A DNA stretch of 64,000 bases, from positions 372,001 through 436,000 of the forward strand of contig NZ_JBHULM010000011.1 of the NCBI RefSeq assembly GCF_042684485.1. The letters are read 5' to 3'. The notes below the pieces were generated by a model. It had not been told where the DNA came from and did no database searches. It saw nothing but the letters and a program-made list of their open reading frames with translations. Both the position numbers and the translations under genes were made by a program. Every line of letters begins with the position of its first letter. Within the stretch, counting starts at the first letter, position 1. This DNA comes from Oceanihabitans gracilariae. Lineage in GTDB: Bacteria > Bacteroidota > Bacteroidia > Flavobacteriales > Flavobacteriaceae. Shown here in pieces: positions 54,669 through 63,818 of the stretch.

Positions 54669-55493
54669 ATGAAACAATATTTAGACCTAGTAAAACACGT
54701 TTTAGAAAACGGAAATGAAAAAGGAGACAGAACAGGAACTGGAACAAAAAGTGTTTTTGGTTACCAGATGCGTTTTGATTTAAGTGAAGGTTTCCCAATG
54801 GTTACTACCAAAAAGCTACACTTAAAATCTATAATTCACGAGTTACTTTGGTTTTTAAAAGGAGATACAAATATTAATTACCTTACCGAAAATGGGGTTA
54901 AAATATGGAATTCTTGGGCTGATGAAAATGGAGATTTAGGTCCTGTGTATGGACACCAATGGCGTAACTGGAATAATGATGAAATAGACCAAATAAAAGA
55001 GGTTATTCAAGCTCTTAAAACAAATCCTAACAGTAGAAGAATGTTGGTTTCTGCTTGGAATCCTTCGGTTTTACCAGATACTACTACATCTTTTAGTGAA
55101 AATGTTGCTAATGGTAAAGCTGCGCTTCCGCCTTGTCACGCCTTCTTTCAGTTTTATGTAGCAGATGGAAAATTATCTTGCCAATTATACCAACGTAGTG
55201 CAGACATCTTTTTAGGTGTTCCGTTTAACATTGCTTCATATGCCTTGTTAACTATGATGATGGCACAAGTTTGTGGTTACCAAGCTGGAGATTTTATTCA
55301 CACTTTTGGTGATGCACATATTTACAGCAACCATTATGAACAGTTAGAATTACAAATGTCTCGTGAACCTAGACCGCTTCCTAAAATGAAAATCAATCCT
55401 GAGGTAAAAGATATTTTCGATTTTAAATTTGAAGATTTTACACTAGAAGACTACAATCCGCATCCACATATTAAAGGAGCTGTTGCTGTATAA
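54669..55493 (+). CDS. thyA: Thymidylate synthase
   Basis: 274 residues. The catalytic Cys is in ALPPCHAFFQFYV near 156, and LYQRSADIFLGVPFNIASYA follows near 176. It methylates dUMP using methylene-THF and produces dihydrofolate. A TAAATTCG element (54595-54602) may be the -7 box. It is followed by a TonB-C-like gene 13 bases on. The DHFR that recycles its product lies 1.2 kb downstream on the same strand. Confidence 0.97.
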   Translation: MKQYLDLVKHVLENGNEKGDRTGTGTKSVFGYQMRFDLSEGFPMVTTKKLHLKSIIHELLWFLKGDTNINYLTENGVKIWNSWADENGDLGPVYGHQWRNWNNDEIDQIKEVIQALKTNPNSRRMLVSAWNPSVLPDTTTSFSENVANGKAALPPCHAFFQFYVADGKLSCQLYQRSADIFLGVPFNIASYALLTMMMAQVCGYQAGDFIHTFGDAHIYSNHYEQLELQMSREPRPLPKMKINPEVKDIFDFKFEDFTLEDYNPHPHIKGAVAV

Positions 55494-55506
55494 CTTAAAT
55501 TAACCA

Positions 55507-56025
55507 ATGAAATATTTATACCTTTCTTTATGCTTATTGTCTAGCATAGTTTCCTTTTCACAAGAGAATACAACAACTACAAATGAAGTAACAAAAGATT
55601 CTGAAGAGGTTTCTTTTTCTGTAATTGAAAAAGTACCTGTATATTCTGGATGTGATGAAAACATGGGAAACCAAGCCTTAAAACAATGTATGGCTTCTCA
55701 AATGCAAGCTTTTGTTAATAGAAACTTTAACTTAGAACTATTGAAATCTGTTGGGCTTACTGCTGGAAAACATAGAATTAAGATTCAATTTAAAGTAGAC
55801 AAAGAAGGAAATATTATAGATGTACGTGCAAAAGCACCACATCCTGAATTAAAAAAAGAAGCTATTCGTGTGGTTAGCTTAATACCTAAATTAGATAGAC
55901 CAGGTTTTCAAGATGGCAAACCAGTTATAGTACCTTATGGGTTTCCTATAGCTTTTACTATAGATCCTCCTAAAGCTTTATCTAAAAAAGAACAACGTAG
56001 ACTTAAAAAGAAAAATAGATCTTAA
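55507..56025 (+). CDS. Exported TonB C-terminal-domain-like protein
   Basis: 172 residues with a signal peptide (MKYLYLSLCLLSSIVSFSQ) and no membrane anchor. The rest resembles the TonB C-terminal fold: VPVYSGCDENMGNQALKQC, then IKIQFKVDKEGNIIDVRAKA and VIVPYGFPIAFTI. Such soluble TonB-C-like proteins are common in Flavobacteriaceae, and their partner is unknown. It begins 13 bases after thyA and is probably co-transcribed with it. Confidence 0.8.
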   Translation: MKYLYLSLCLLSSIVSFSQENTTTTNEVTKDSEEVSFSVIEKVPVYSGCDENMGNQALKQCMASQMQAFVNRNFNLELLKSVGLTAGKHRIKIQFKVDKEGNIIDVRAKAPHPELKKEAIRVVSLIPKLDRPGFQDGKPVIVPYGFPIAFTIDPPKALSKKEQRRLKKKNRS

Positions 56026-56068
56026 AAGTCTCTTTCTTTTTAAAGACAACATTGCAGGTTTTAAATTA

Positions 56069-56104
56069 TAAAAAGGTACTTTCTTCTATAGATGGTACCT
56101 TTCG
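56069..56104. terminator. Bidirectional terminator between the TonB-like and E-set genes
   Basis: AAAGGTAC / GTACCTTT (8 bp) around a 15-base loop, with T-rich flanks on both sides of the convergent gene pair. Confidence 0.65.
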
Positions 56105-56119
56105 TTTATTTAATACCTA

Positions 56120-56416
56120 TTACAAATTTATTACACTATTGTCTGAAGCCGCATAATCATTCCAAACAAAAGCATCTGCTTGTTCTTCATTTTGCCACTC
56201 ACCATCAACCACATATTTAAACTCATAAGTGCTTCCACTCTCTAAATTTACGGTTCCTTTAAATGTTCCGTTTTTAAGTTTTTTCAAAGGCGCTGTTTTT
56301 GCATCCCAATTGTTCCAATTTCCTGCTAATAACACTTCATTTGCTTCTTTTGCAGGAACCGTGAATGTTACTTTACATACAGGCTTACTTTTTAAAAATT
56401 GTTTCTTAATTGCCAT
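56120..56416 (-). CDS. Small glycogen-binding (isoamylase N-terminal/AMPK-beta-like) E-set domain protein
   Basis: 98 residues, essentially one domain. The CBM48-like signature reads VLLAGNWNNWDAKTAPLKKL near 28, with YEFKYVVDGEWQNEEQADAF near 63. It would bind alpha-glucan chains in the cytoplasm. There is no catalytic domain or neighbouring glycogen gene, so its task is unknown. It is convergent with the upstream gene and shares its terminator. Confidence 0.88.
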   Translation of the reverse strand: MAIKKQFLKSKPVCKVTFTVPAKEANEVLLAGNWNNWDAKTAPLKKLKNGTFKGTVNLESGSTYEFKYVVDGEWQNEEQADAFVWNDYAASDNSVINL

Positions 56417-56658
56417 AATATTATTGATTTAACGTATTCAAAATTAAATAAGAAAGTTAGAGGTATCAAAAAAATAAATACCTAATTTTGAATTATTATT
56501 TTATTGCTAATAATTGTACTTTAAAAATTTTAATTTATTATAAAAGCAACTAGTATTTAAAGAATTTAATAATCAGCAATTCACTATAATACACTGAATA
56601 TCAAATCAAAACGATTTATAAAAACAATTAAGTAACTTTACTTTTTAAAAGCAAGCCT

Positions 56659-57567
56659 ATGTTTGGAAAAAAGAAAAACAAACCACAAATAGACCAAGAG
56701 CAATTACAACTTATACAAAATGCACAACGTAGAATTAAGCAAAAAAAACGCTTTTACACACACCTTATTGTATTTGCTGTTATTGGTTTAATCATGTATA
56801 CATTTAATGTTGGTTTAGGTTTAGCAGATGAGTTTACTTTAGCAACACTACCTTGGTCTACAGTAATCATTGGCTTTTGGTTTTTACTTCTATTTTGGCA
56901 CTTTTTAAACGTGTTTTTATTTCAAACCTTTATGGGAAAAGAATGGGAGCAAAAACAACTAGAAAAACTAGTTAGTAAACAACAAGAACGCATAGAAAAA
57001 ATTAAAGAAAACCTTAAAAACGAAGCTCCTATTATTGCCGAAACTCAATTGTATAATGAAAGTATAGCTGCTAAAAAACAAGTAATAACCATTATTGTAG
57101 CTGCTGCTGAAAATGATGCTATTGGTAAAGACAACCAACTTATTTGGCATTTACGTGATGATTTAAGAAGATTTAAAACACTAACTTCTGGGCATCATAT
57201 AATTATGGGAAGAAAGACTTTTGAGAGTTTTCCTAAACCACTACCTAACAGAACCCATATTGTTATATCTAGACAAGATAATTACCAAGTACCAGAAGGT
57301 GTAATAGTAGTGAATTCTTTAGAAAAAGCACTAGAGAACACAAAAAGCGATATGCAACCTTTTATTATTGGTGGTGGCGAAATCTACAAACAAGCCATGC
57401 CTTTAGCAGATAAAATAGAAATTACTCGTGTGCATGAAACCTTTGAAGCAGATACTTTTTTCCCTAAAATAGATGCTTCTGTTTGGAAAAAAACCAGCGA
57501 CACTTACCATGCTAAAGATGAAAACCACGATCATGAGTTTTCATTTTTAACTTATGTAAAGAAATAA
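56659..57567 (+). CDS. 2TM domain - dihydrofolate reductase fusion
   Basis: 302 residues in one uninterrupted frame. Residues about 15-100 are a 2TM domain with two membrane helices (FYTHLIVFAVIGLIMYTFNV and VIIGFWFLLLFWHFLNVFLF). A Lys/Glu-rich helical linker of about 35 residues follows. From about 140 comes a complete DHFR: IIVAAAENDAIGKDNQLIWHL, IIMGRKTFESFPKPLPNRTHIVISR and FIIGGGEIYKQAM. The DHFR would reduce dihydrofolate with NADPH at the inner membrane face, regenerating the folate used by ThyA. DHFR is usually a soluble protein of about 160-170 residues, so the anchor is notable. Confidence 0.92.
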   Translation: MFGKKKNKPQIDQEQLQLIQNAQRRIKQKKRFYTHLIVFAVIGLIMYTFNVGLGLADEFTLATLPWSTVIIGFWFLLLFWHFLNVFLFQTFMGKEWEQKQLEKLVSKQQERIEKIKENLKNEAPIIAETQLYNESIAAKKQVITIIVAAAENDAIGKDNQLIWHLRDDLRRFKTLTSGHHIIMGRKTFESFPKPLPNRTHIVISRQDNYQVPEGVIVVNSLEKALENTKSDMQPFIIGGGEIYKQAMPLADKIEITRVHETFEADTFFPKIDASVWKKTSDTYHAKDENHDHEFSFLTYVKK

Positions 57568-57605
57568 AAGCAACTTCTACCTTTTAGTTTTACTTTAACA
57601 CATAA

Positions 57606-57625
57606 AACATACCAACTAGTATTTT
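57606..57625. promoter_or_regulatory. Candidate degenerate TetR operator ahead of tetR
   Basis: AACATACCAACTAGTATTTT keeps the outer half-sites of the palindrome at 58261-58280 with a few mismatches. It lies just ahead of the tetR -7 box, which fits autorepression. Confidence 0.5.
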
Positions 57626-57631
57626 TTATGC

Positions 57632-57639
57632 TATCTTTG
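57632..57639 (+). promoter_or_regulatory. tetR -7 promoter element
   Basis: TATCTTTG is a full TAnnTTTG match and ends only four bases before the ATG. The transcript would be leaderless or almost so. No TTG is visible at the right distance upstream. Confidence 0.6.
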
Positions 57640-57643
57640 TACT

Positions 57644-58246
57644 ATGCAACAAGAACTTAAATCAGAACTCACAAAGCAAACCATTTTAAACGAATCGTTT
57701 AAACTGTTTTATGAAAACGGATTTAAAACCACTAGTGTAGATAAAATAATGAAAGCAACCAAGCTTACTAAAGGTGCTTTTTATCATCATTATAAAAACA
57801 AAAAAGAACTAGGTCTTGCTGTTATTAGTTTAAAAGTGCAAAAAAGAGTTTATGAAGGAATGATTTCTCCTTTATACCAACCAGGAAATACCTTAACTAT
57901 TTTAGAAAACACCTTTATAGATAGATTAAAATCTTTTCCTATTTACGAAAAGAAACACGGTTGCCCAATGAACAATTTTATTAATGAAATTGCAGATTTT
58001 GAAACCGCATACCAAATGGCCTTAAGATCTATTATTGACGAATGGAAATCTGTTTTAATTCAACTCATAGAACGAGGAAAAGAAGAAAAAACAATCCGTA
58101 AAAATATATCAAGCAAAGCAGTTGCTGTATATTTAATAAGCGCTTTTGAAGGTATTCGTGGCATTAGAAAACTATATAATAATGATGAAATTCTTGAAGA
58201 ATACATTCAAGGACTCTCCTTATACCTAACCCAATTAAAAGCTTAA
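57644..58246 (+). CDS. TetR/AcrR family transcriptional regulator
   Basis: 200 residues. The N-terminal HTH spans about 12-58, with the recognition helix in ATKLTKGAFYHHYKNKKELG. The C-terminal ligand domain includes YEKKHGCPMNNFINEIADF near 102, typical of regulators of this subgroup that sense small or electrophilic ligands. It is followed by a strong palindrome and then by HAD and SDR genes on the same strand, its probable targets. Confidence 0.92.
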   Translation: MQQELKSELTKQTILNESFKLFYENGFKTTSVDKIMKATKLTKGAFYHHYKNKKELGLAVISLKVQKRVYEGMISPLYQPGNTLTILENTFIDRLKSFPIYEKKHGCPMNNFINEIADFETAYQMALRSIIDEWKSVLIQLIERGKEEKTIRKNISSKAVAVYLISAFEGIRGIRKLYNNDEILEEYIQGLSLYLTQLKA

Positions 58247-58257
58247 TTTTTTTAACC

Positions 58258-58283
58258 AAAAACATACTAGTTAGTATGTTTTT
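58258..58283. promoter_or_regulatory. TetR-type operator palindrome
   Basis: AACATACTA-GT-TAGTATGTT (58261-58280) is a perfect inverted repeat with 9-base arms, extended by A/T pairs to 12. It lies between tetR and the HAD gene. Its size and symmetry suit a TetR dimer site. It could also act as a weak transcript hairpin. Confidence 0.7.
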
Positions 58284-58298
58284 ATAACAATACAACAC

Positions 58299-59099
58299 AT
58301 GATACATAAAAAAAACAACAGAAGAGATTTTATTAAAAAAACAGCAATGGTAGGTTTGGCTGCTCCGCATTTAGCATTTAGCTCTACTTTAAACGAACCT
58401 TCAAAAACAGAAAGCACAAACATAAGACCCAAAGTGTTATTTTTTGATGTTAATGAAACCTTATTAGACCTTACTGCCATGAAAGAAAGTGTTGGTAAAG
58501 TGTTAGGAAACCGAAACGATCTTTTACCATTATGGTTTACCACAATGCTACAATACTCCTTAGTTTCTACTGTTGGAAGACAATATAATGATTTTGGTAT
58601 CATAGGTGCTGCAGCTTTACAAATGGTAGCTTCTAACCATGGTATAACCTTAACAGAAGAACAAGCTAGAGAATCTATTTTAGGTCCTATTAGATCTTTA
58701 CCTGCACATCCAGAAGTAAAAGCCGCTTTACAAAAATTAAAAGATGCTGGCTATAAACTAGTTTCATTTACGAACTCATCTAACAAAGGTGTGGAAACGC
58801 AATTTAAAAATGCTGGTTTATTAGAGTATTTTGATGAAAGATTAAGTATTGAAGATATGGGTAAATTTAAACCTCATACAGATGCTTATGATTGGGCTGC
58901 CAGAAAAATGCAGATAAAACCAGAAGAATGCCTTTTAGTAGCAGCACATGGTTGGGATATTGCAGGTGCTATTTGGGCAAATTGGAGAGGTGCTTTTATT
59001 AGCAGACCAGGAGCACAATTATATCCATTAGCAGAAAAACCAGAAATAATAGCATCTAATTTAACTGTAATAGCAGACAAACTTATTGCTTTAAAATAA
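58299..59099 (+). CDS. Tat-exported HAD-superfamily protein, haloacid dehalogenase type II-like
   Basis: 266 residues. The N-terminus holds a twin-arginine signal (NNRRDFIKKTAMVGLAAPHLAF), so export is expected. The HAD domain then follows: nucleophile Asp in LFFDVNETLLDL near 49, FTNSSNKG near 155, KFKPHTDAY near 188 and VAAHGWDIAGA near 212. The Arg that follows the Trp in characterised L-2-haloacid dehalogenases is not seen; the text reads LWFTTMLQYS. The Asn of the SxN motif is replaced by His. Dehalogenase activity is therefore doubtful. It is probably controlled by the adjacent TetR. Confidence 0.82.
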   Translation: MIHKKNNRRDFIKKTAMVGLAAPHLAFSSTLNEPSKTESTNIRPKVLFFDVNETLLDLTAMKESVGKVLGNRNDLLPLWFTTMLQYSLVSTVGRQYNDFGIIGAAALQMVASNHGITLTEEQARESILGPIRSLPAHPEVKAALQKLKDAGYKLVSFTNSSNKGVETQFKNAGLLEYFDERLSIEDMGKFKPHTDAYDWAARKMQIKPEECLLVAAHGWDIAGAIWANWRGAFISRPGAQLYPLAEKPEIIASNLTVIADKLIALK

Positions 59100-59141
59100 G
59101 GGAAGCCCTTAAACATAAATAACTCTTAAAACTATAATCAT

Positions 59142-59876
59142 ATGAAACTAGATAGTAAAGTAGTAATAGTAACCGGTTCTTCTAAAGGAATTGGAAAAGA
59201 AATTGCAACACTTTTAGCAAAAAATGGTGCAAAAGTAGTAGTTAATCATTCTAATAGTGAAGCCGAAGCACAAGCAACTGTAGACACCATTAAAGAACAA
59301 GGAGGAACAGCTATTTCAGTAAAAGCAGATGTAAGTAAAAAAGAAGAGGTAACTGCATTGTTTGATCAAGCATTAAGTGCTTTTGGTAAAGTAGATGTTT
59401 TAATTAACAATGCAGGTGCAATGATTTCAAAAGAATTAAAAGATAATACGGAAGCAGATTTTGACAAACAGTTTGATGTTAATGTTAAAGGTATCTTTAA
59501 CACACTTCAAGAAGCAAGTAGTAAATTAGCAGACAACGGAAACATCATCAATATATCCTCAAGTACTGTAAAATTAATGTTTCCTACCTATGCATTATAC
59601 TCTGCATCTAAAGCTGCAGTAGAACAAATGACACGTGTATTTTCTAAAGAAATAGGAAGAGGAATATCTGTAAACGCTTTAGCTCCTGGAGCAACAGAAA
59701 CCGAATTGTTTTTAACTGGTAAAACACCAGAATTTATAGCAAAATTAAGTAGTATGAATGCTTTTAATCGTTTAGCAAAACCTATAGATATTGCTAGAGT
59801 AGCACTATTTTTATCTAGTGATGATTCTAAATGGATTTCTGGACAAGTAATTGGTGCAAATGGAGCCTTAGTTTAA
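59142..59876 (+). CDS. SDR family oxidoreductase (3-oxoacyl-reductase-like)
   Basis: 244 residues, classical short-chain dehydrogenase. The cofactor motif TGSSKGIG is at residues 12-19 and the NNAG motif near 88. The catalytic Ser lies in NISSSTVKL near 141 and Tyr/Lys in YALYSASKAA near 152-158. It uses NAD(P)H to reduce a carbonyl or the reverse; substrate unknown. It follows the HAD gene by 42 bases in the tetR-HAD-SDR unit, and a terminator comes after it. Confidence 0.92.
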   Translation: MKLDSKVVIVTGSSKGIGKEIATLLAKNGAKVVVNHSNSEAEAQATVDTIKEQGGTAISVKADVSKKEEVTALFDQALSAFGKVDVLINNAGAMISKELKDNTEADFDKQFDVNVKGIFNTLQEASSKLADNGNIINISSSTVKLMFPTYALYSASKAAVEQMTRVFSKEIGRGISVNALAPGATETELFLTGKTPEFIAKLSSMNAFNRLAKPIDIARVALFLSSDDSKWISGQVIGANGALV

Positions 59877-59901
59877 TACTATTTCTGTAGCATAAAAATT
59901 A

Positions 59902-59936
59902 ATAAAGCCTGCTAGCAATTGCTATCAGGCTTTTTA
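59902..59936 (+). terminator. Terminator after the SDR gene
   Basis: AAAGCCTG, inner AGCAATTGCT, CAGGCTTT and a T-run. Confidence 0.85.
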
Positions 59937-60128
59937 ATAAATAGTATTTATTTACAGGTTTTTTAAAAGCATATTTTCGTAATCTCTTCAATAGAAATAT
60001 AAAAAAGCGTATTCTTCTTACAAAAAAATCACTTCGCTTTTAAACAAACCTATTTTCTGTAGGCACTGTAACAAGTGTAAAACAAAAAATCTTTAATTCG
60101 CTATTGCAATTTTCCTTAAATTCGCAAC

Positions 60129-61685
60129 ATGATTAAAGACCTTCAATTACGCGTTTCACTTAAAGAAGAAGAAATAACAAATATTCTTCTAATAAAAGCT
60201 TCCGAAAAACTAGCTATTTCTCGCGAAGATATTTCAGGCATTAAAGTATTGCGTAAATCTATTGATGCGCGTAAACCAAAAATATTCTTTAATTATAAAG
60301 TTGCTGTTTATATAAATGAGCCTGTTCCTGAAACTTCAGAATATGTTTTTGAATATAAAGACGTATCCAAAGCAAAACCTGTTCATATTATAGGTTTTGG
60401 TCCTGCAGGAATGTATGCTGCATTGCGTTGTATAGAACTTGGTTTTAAACCCATTGTTTTAGAACGCGGAAAAAACGTGCAAGACAGACGTAGAGATTTA
60501 AAAGCTATAAACCAAGATCATTTTGTAAATGAAGATTCTAATTACTGCTTTGGTGAAGGTGGTGCAGGAACCTATAGTGACGGAAAACTATATACAAGAA
60601 GTTTAAAACGTGGTGATGTAAGACGTATTTTTGAAAACCTTGTTTTTCATGGTGCAACAGATCAAATTCTGGTAGATGCGCATCCGCATATTGGTACCAA
60701 TAAATTACCAAAAGTGGTATCAAATATTAGAGAAACCATTTTAAAATATGGTGGCGAAATTCATTTTGAATCTCGTGTCACCGATTTTATTATAAAAAAC
60801 AATGCCATTCAAGGTATTCAGCTTCAAAATGGTAAAGAACTAACAGCAAATAGAGTTATTTTGGCTACAGGTCATTCCGCTCGAGATATTTATTATTTAT
60901 TACATAAAAAAGAAATTGCCTTACAAGCAAAATCTTTTGCTATGGGAGTTCGTGTAGAGCATCCACAACATATTATAGATGCTATTCAATACCATTGTGA
61001 TGGTAATAGAAACGAGTTACTTCCTGCTGCTGCCTACAGTTTGGTGCATCAAGTAAATAATAGAGGTGTATATTCTTTCTGTATGTGTCCTGGCGGATTT
61101 ATTGTTCCTGCCGCTACTGCAAATGGTGAAGTTGTAGTTAATGGTATGTCGCCTTCTAAAAGAAATAACGAATTTGCAAATTCTGGTATTGTAGTAGAAA
61201 TTAATGTGGATAAAGATTTACCTAAATATGAAAGATTTGGAGTCTTAAAAGGATTAGAATATCAAAAGGATTTTGAAAAACTAGCCTTTACTGCTGGAGG
61301 AAGAAGCCAAACAGCTCCTGCACAACGATTAACCGATTTTGTAGAAGGTAATTTATCTTCTAGTTTAAATCCTACTTCATACCAACCAGGATTAAATGCT
61401 GCTCCTCTACACTCTTTGTTTCCAAAATTAATAGGAAGCAGATTACGTAAAGGTTTTAAAGCTTTTGGTACTAAAATGAAAGGCTTTTATACTGCCGAAG
61501 CCAATATTATTGGTGTAGAATCCAGAACCTCATCTCCTGTAAATATTCCACGAAAAGAAAATTTAGAACACCCTGAAATTACTGGCCTTTTTCCTTGTGG
61601 TGAAGGAGGTGGTTATGCTGGCGGAATTGTTAGTGCTGCCATGGATGGTGAACGCTGTGCAGAAGCCGCTACTAGTAACCTTTAA
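60129..61685 (+). CDS. FAD-dependent oxidoreductase of the COG2509 group
   Basis: 518 residues. After about 90 N-terminal residues comes the FAD-binding VHIIGFGPAGMYAALRCIELG. NYCFGEGGAGTYSDGKLYTRS follows near 137, and a second dinucleotide region, LFPCGEGGGYAGGIVSAAMDG, near 488. The family is uncharacterised and often annotated as FAD-dependent dehydrogenase. A TAAATTCG element ends five bases before the ATG, so the mRNA may be nearly leaderless. Confidence 0.88.
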   Translation: MIKDLQLRVSLKEEEITNILLIKASEKLAISREDISGIKVLRKSIDARKPKIFFNYKVAVYINEPVPETSEYVFEYKDVSKAKPVHIIGFGPAGMYAALRCIELGFKPIVLERGKNVQDRRRDLKAINQDHFVNEDSNYCFGEGGAGTYSDGKLYTRSLKRGDVRRIFENLVFHGATDQILVDAHPHIGTNKLPKVVSNIRETILKYGGEIHFESRVTDFIIKNNAIQGIQLQNGKELTANRVILATGHSARDIYYLLHKKEIALQAKSFAMGVRVEHPQHIIDAIQYHCDGNRNELLPAAAYSLVHQVNNRGVYSFCMCPGGFIVPAATANGEVVVNGMSPSKRNNEFANSGIVVEINVDKDLPKYERFGVLKGLEYQKDFEKLAFTAGGRSQTAPAQRLTDFVEGNLSSSLNPTSYQPGLNAAPLHSLFPKLIGSRLRKGFKAFGTKMKGFYTAEANIIGVESRTSSPVNIPRKENLEHPEITGLFPCGEGGGYAGGIVSAAMDGERCAEAATSNL

Positions 61686-61742
61686 TTAAACAATATCTAT
61701 ATGTTTTTATTTAAACCATTTCACTTACCATAGCTATAATAC

Positions 61743-63818
61743 ATGAGGTACGCATATATTTTAATAGCGCTATTTTTTACTATACATGGGTTTAGCCAAG
61801 TTAGTAGTAAAAAACAACGCGCTATAGACTCTGCTTACCAAATAGCCACACAAAAAACGAGACCTATAAATGTAAGACTAGATGCATACCGTTATTGTTG
61901 CTGGAAAACAGTGTATTTAGATTTTAACCAAGGTTTAAAAAATAGTTCAGAATATTTAGCCTTAGCCAAAACAACAACACAGCATGATAATATTTCTAAA
62001 GCGTACCATTTTTTAGGACATTCACAAATGATGTTAGGTCAATTTGATGAAGCTAACAAAACCTTACAAGAAGGTTTAGAGGTATCTCTTAAAAATGAAT
62101 ATTATACAGGTATTGCTGAAATTTACGGAGACTTAGGAAACCTAAATAACAACTTAGGAAATACGAATACTGCTTTAGAGTATCATTTTAAAGCCCTTGA
62201 ATATGCTGAAAAACATAATATTTATGTAGAATATGCAAGAGCAAAAATTAATATTGGTGAAATATATGAAGCGCAAGGAAAGTATAAACTTAGTATAGAA
62301 ACTTTTGAAAAGGCACTAAACTTTTGTGTAGCACATCATTTTGCAGGATTTAAATCTTCTATCTATGAAAGTCTTGGTGATGTAAACATTACTATTAAAG
62401 AATATGAAACTGCAAAAAAAAACTATACCACAGCAGTAGACTATGCTAAACGCCTTAATAACAATAACAGATTAATAAATTCTTTAAACAAATTAGGTAT
62501 ATTACACCTAGAGCTTAACAGTCTAGACAAGGCACTAGATTTTCACAACCAAGCTTTACATGTTGCCACCACTAGTAAAGCCTATACATTAGAGGCAAAA
62601 ACAAGAGCTAATTTAGCAAACGTACTACTACAACTAAACAAAACAGATAAAGCCTTAGAGCATATTACGCTGGCTCTACATCAATTTGAAACTTTAAAAA
62701 TAAAAGACAATTTAGATAATGCCTATATCATTACTGCTAAAATATACCACAAATTAAACAGAAAAAAAGAAAGCCATACATACTACAAAAAAGCCTATGA
62801 ACTTGCTAAAAACACAAACCACATTAACACGCTAAAGTTAGCAAGTTATAGTTTAGCAATGGCCTATGAAGAAAGTGGAGATTTATTAAATGCTATTAAA
62901 TACCATAAAGAATATAACACCTATAGCAATCAAATAAGAAATGAAGATGGTATAAAACAAATTATCCGTCTTGAAATGCAGGATGTTTACAAAAAGAAAT
63001 CGTTAACAGATAGTATTAATAAAGCAAACGAAATCAAGCTACTTCAATATGAATATGACAAAAAAGAAGAACGTAATAAACTAAGAAATTATACCGCAAT
63101 TTTCAGTATAATAATTCTTTTAGCAGTAGTGCTATGTATTGCTTATTTTTATAATCAAAAAAAGAAAATTGCTGCGGTACTTTCTAAAAAAAACAAAGCT
63201 ATTAGAGTAGCTTTAAACGATAAAGAAATTTTATTAAAAGAAGTACATCATCGTGTTAAAAACAATATGCAAGTAGTATCTTCCTTATTATATTTAAAAT
63301 CTAAAAACACCGAAGATAAAATTGCCAAAGAAGCATTAATAGATAGCAAAAAAAGAATAGACGCTATGCAATTGGTACATCAAAAAATGTATCAAAAAGG
63401 AAACTATCAACAAATTGATGTTTTAGAATATTTTAATGACATTGTTACTCTTTTATTGCAACCCATTAAAGCACCAGAAGATTGTTTTACTGTGCATGGT
63501 GAAGAACTGTGGTTAGATGTAGAACAAACACAAGCATTAGGTTTTATTTTACACGAATTGATTGCGAATAGTATAAAATATGCTTGGAATAAAACAGACA
63601 CTAAAAAAGTAGACATTAGTATTATAAAAACAAATAACGAAATTCAATTTAGTTATTCTGATAATGGTAAAGGTTTACCTGAAAATTTTGATATAACAAC
63701 AACCAAATCTTTTGGTATGAAGTTAATCTATTCGCTATCAACAAGACAATTACTTGGTAAAACACAAATTAGTAATACCAACGGATTTACTATAAACATA
63801 ACATTTCATGCCAGATAA
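61743..63818 (+). CDS. TPR sensor histidine kinase (HisKA_2 type)
   Basis: 691 residues with a signal peptide (MRYAYILIALFFTIHGFSQ). A periplasmic array of TPR repeats spans about 60-400 (for example YTGIAEIYGDLGNLNNNLGN). A coiled coil comes next, then one membrane helix near 453-470 (FSIIILLAVVLCIAYFY). The cytoplasmic part has a HisKA_2 dimerisation domain with the phospho-His in LLKEVHHRVKNNMQ near 501. A HATPase domain follows, with ELIANSIKYAW and YSDNGKGLPENF. It overlaps the response regulator gene by 11 bases. Confidence 0.93.
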   Translation: MRYAYILIALFFTIHGFSQVSSKKQRAIDSAYQIATQKTRPINVRLDAYRYCCWKTVYLDFNQGLKNSSEYLALAKTTTQHDNISKAYHFLGHSQMMLGQFDEANKTLQEGLEVSLKNEYYTGIAEIYGDLGNLNNNLGNTNTALEYHFKALEYAEKHNIYVEYARAKINIGEIYEAQGKYKLSIETFEKALNFCVAHHFAGFKSSIYESLGDVNITIKEYETAKKNYTTAVDYAKRLNNNNRLINSLNKLGILHLELNSLDKALDFHNQALHVATTSKAYTLEAKTRANLANVLLQLNKTDKALEHITLALHQFETLKIKDNLDNAYIITAKIYHKLNRKKESHTYYKKAYELAKNTNHINTLKLASYSLAMAYEESGDLLNAIKYHKEYNTYSNQIRNEDGIKQIIRLEMQDVYKKKSLTDSINKANEIKLLQYEYDKKEERNKLRNYTAIFSIIILLAVVLCIAYFYNQKKKIAAVLSKKNKAIRVALNDKEILLKEVHHRVKNNMQVVSSLLYLKSKNTEDKIAKEALIDSKKRIDAMQLVHQKMYQKGNYQQIDVLEYFNDIVTLLLQPIKAPEDCFTVHGEELWLDVEQTQALGFILHELIANSIKYAWNKTDTKKVDISIIKTNNEIQFSYSDNGKGLPENFDITTTKSFGMKLIYSLSTRQLLGKTQISNTNGFTINITFHAR

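Noticed and set aside
58164..58603. Two - strand frames across the tetR-HAD junction
   Set aside because: They overlap two well-supported + strand genes and the operator palindrome.
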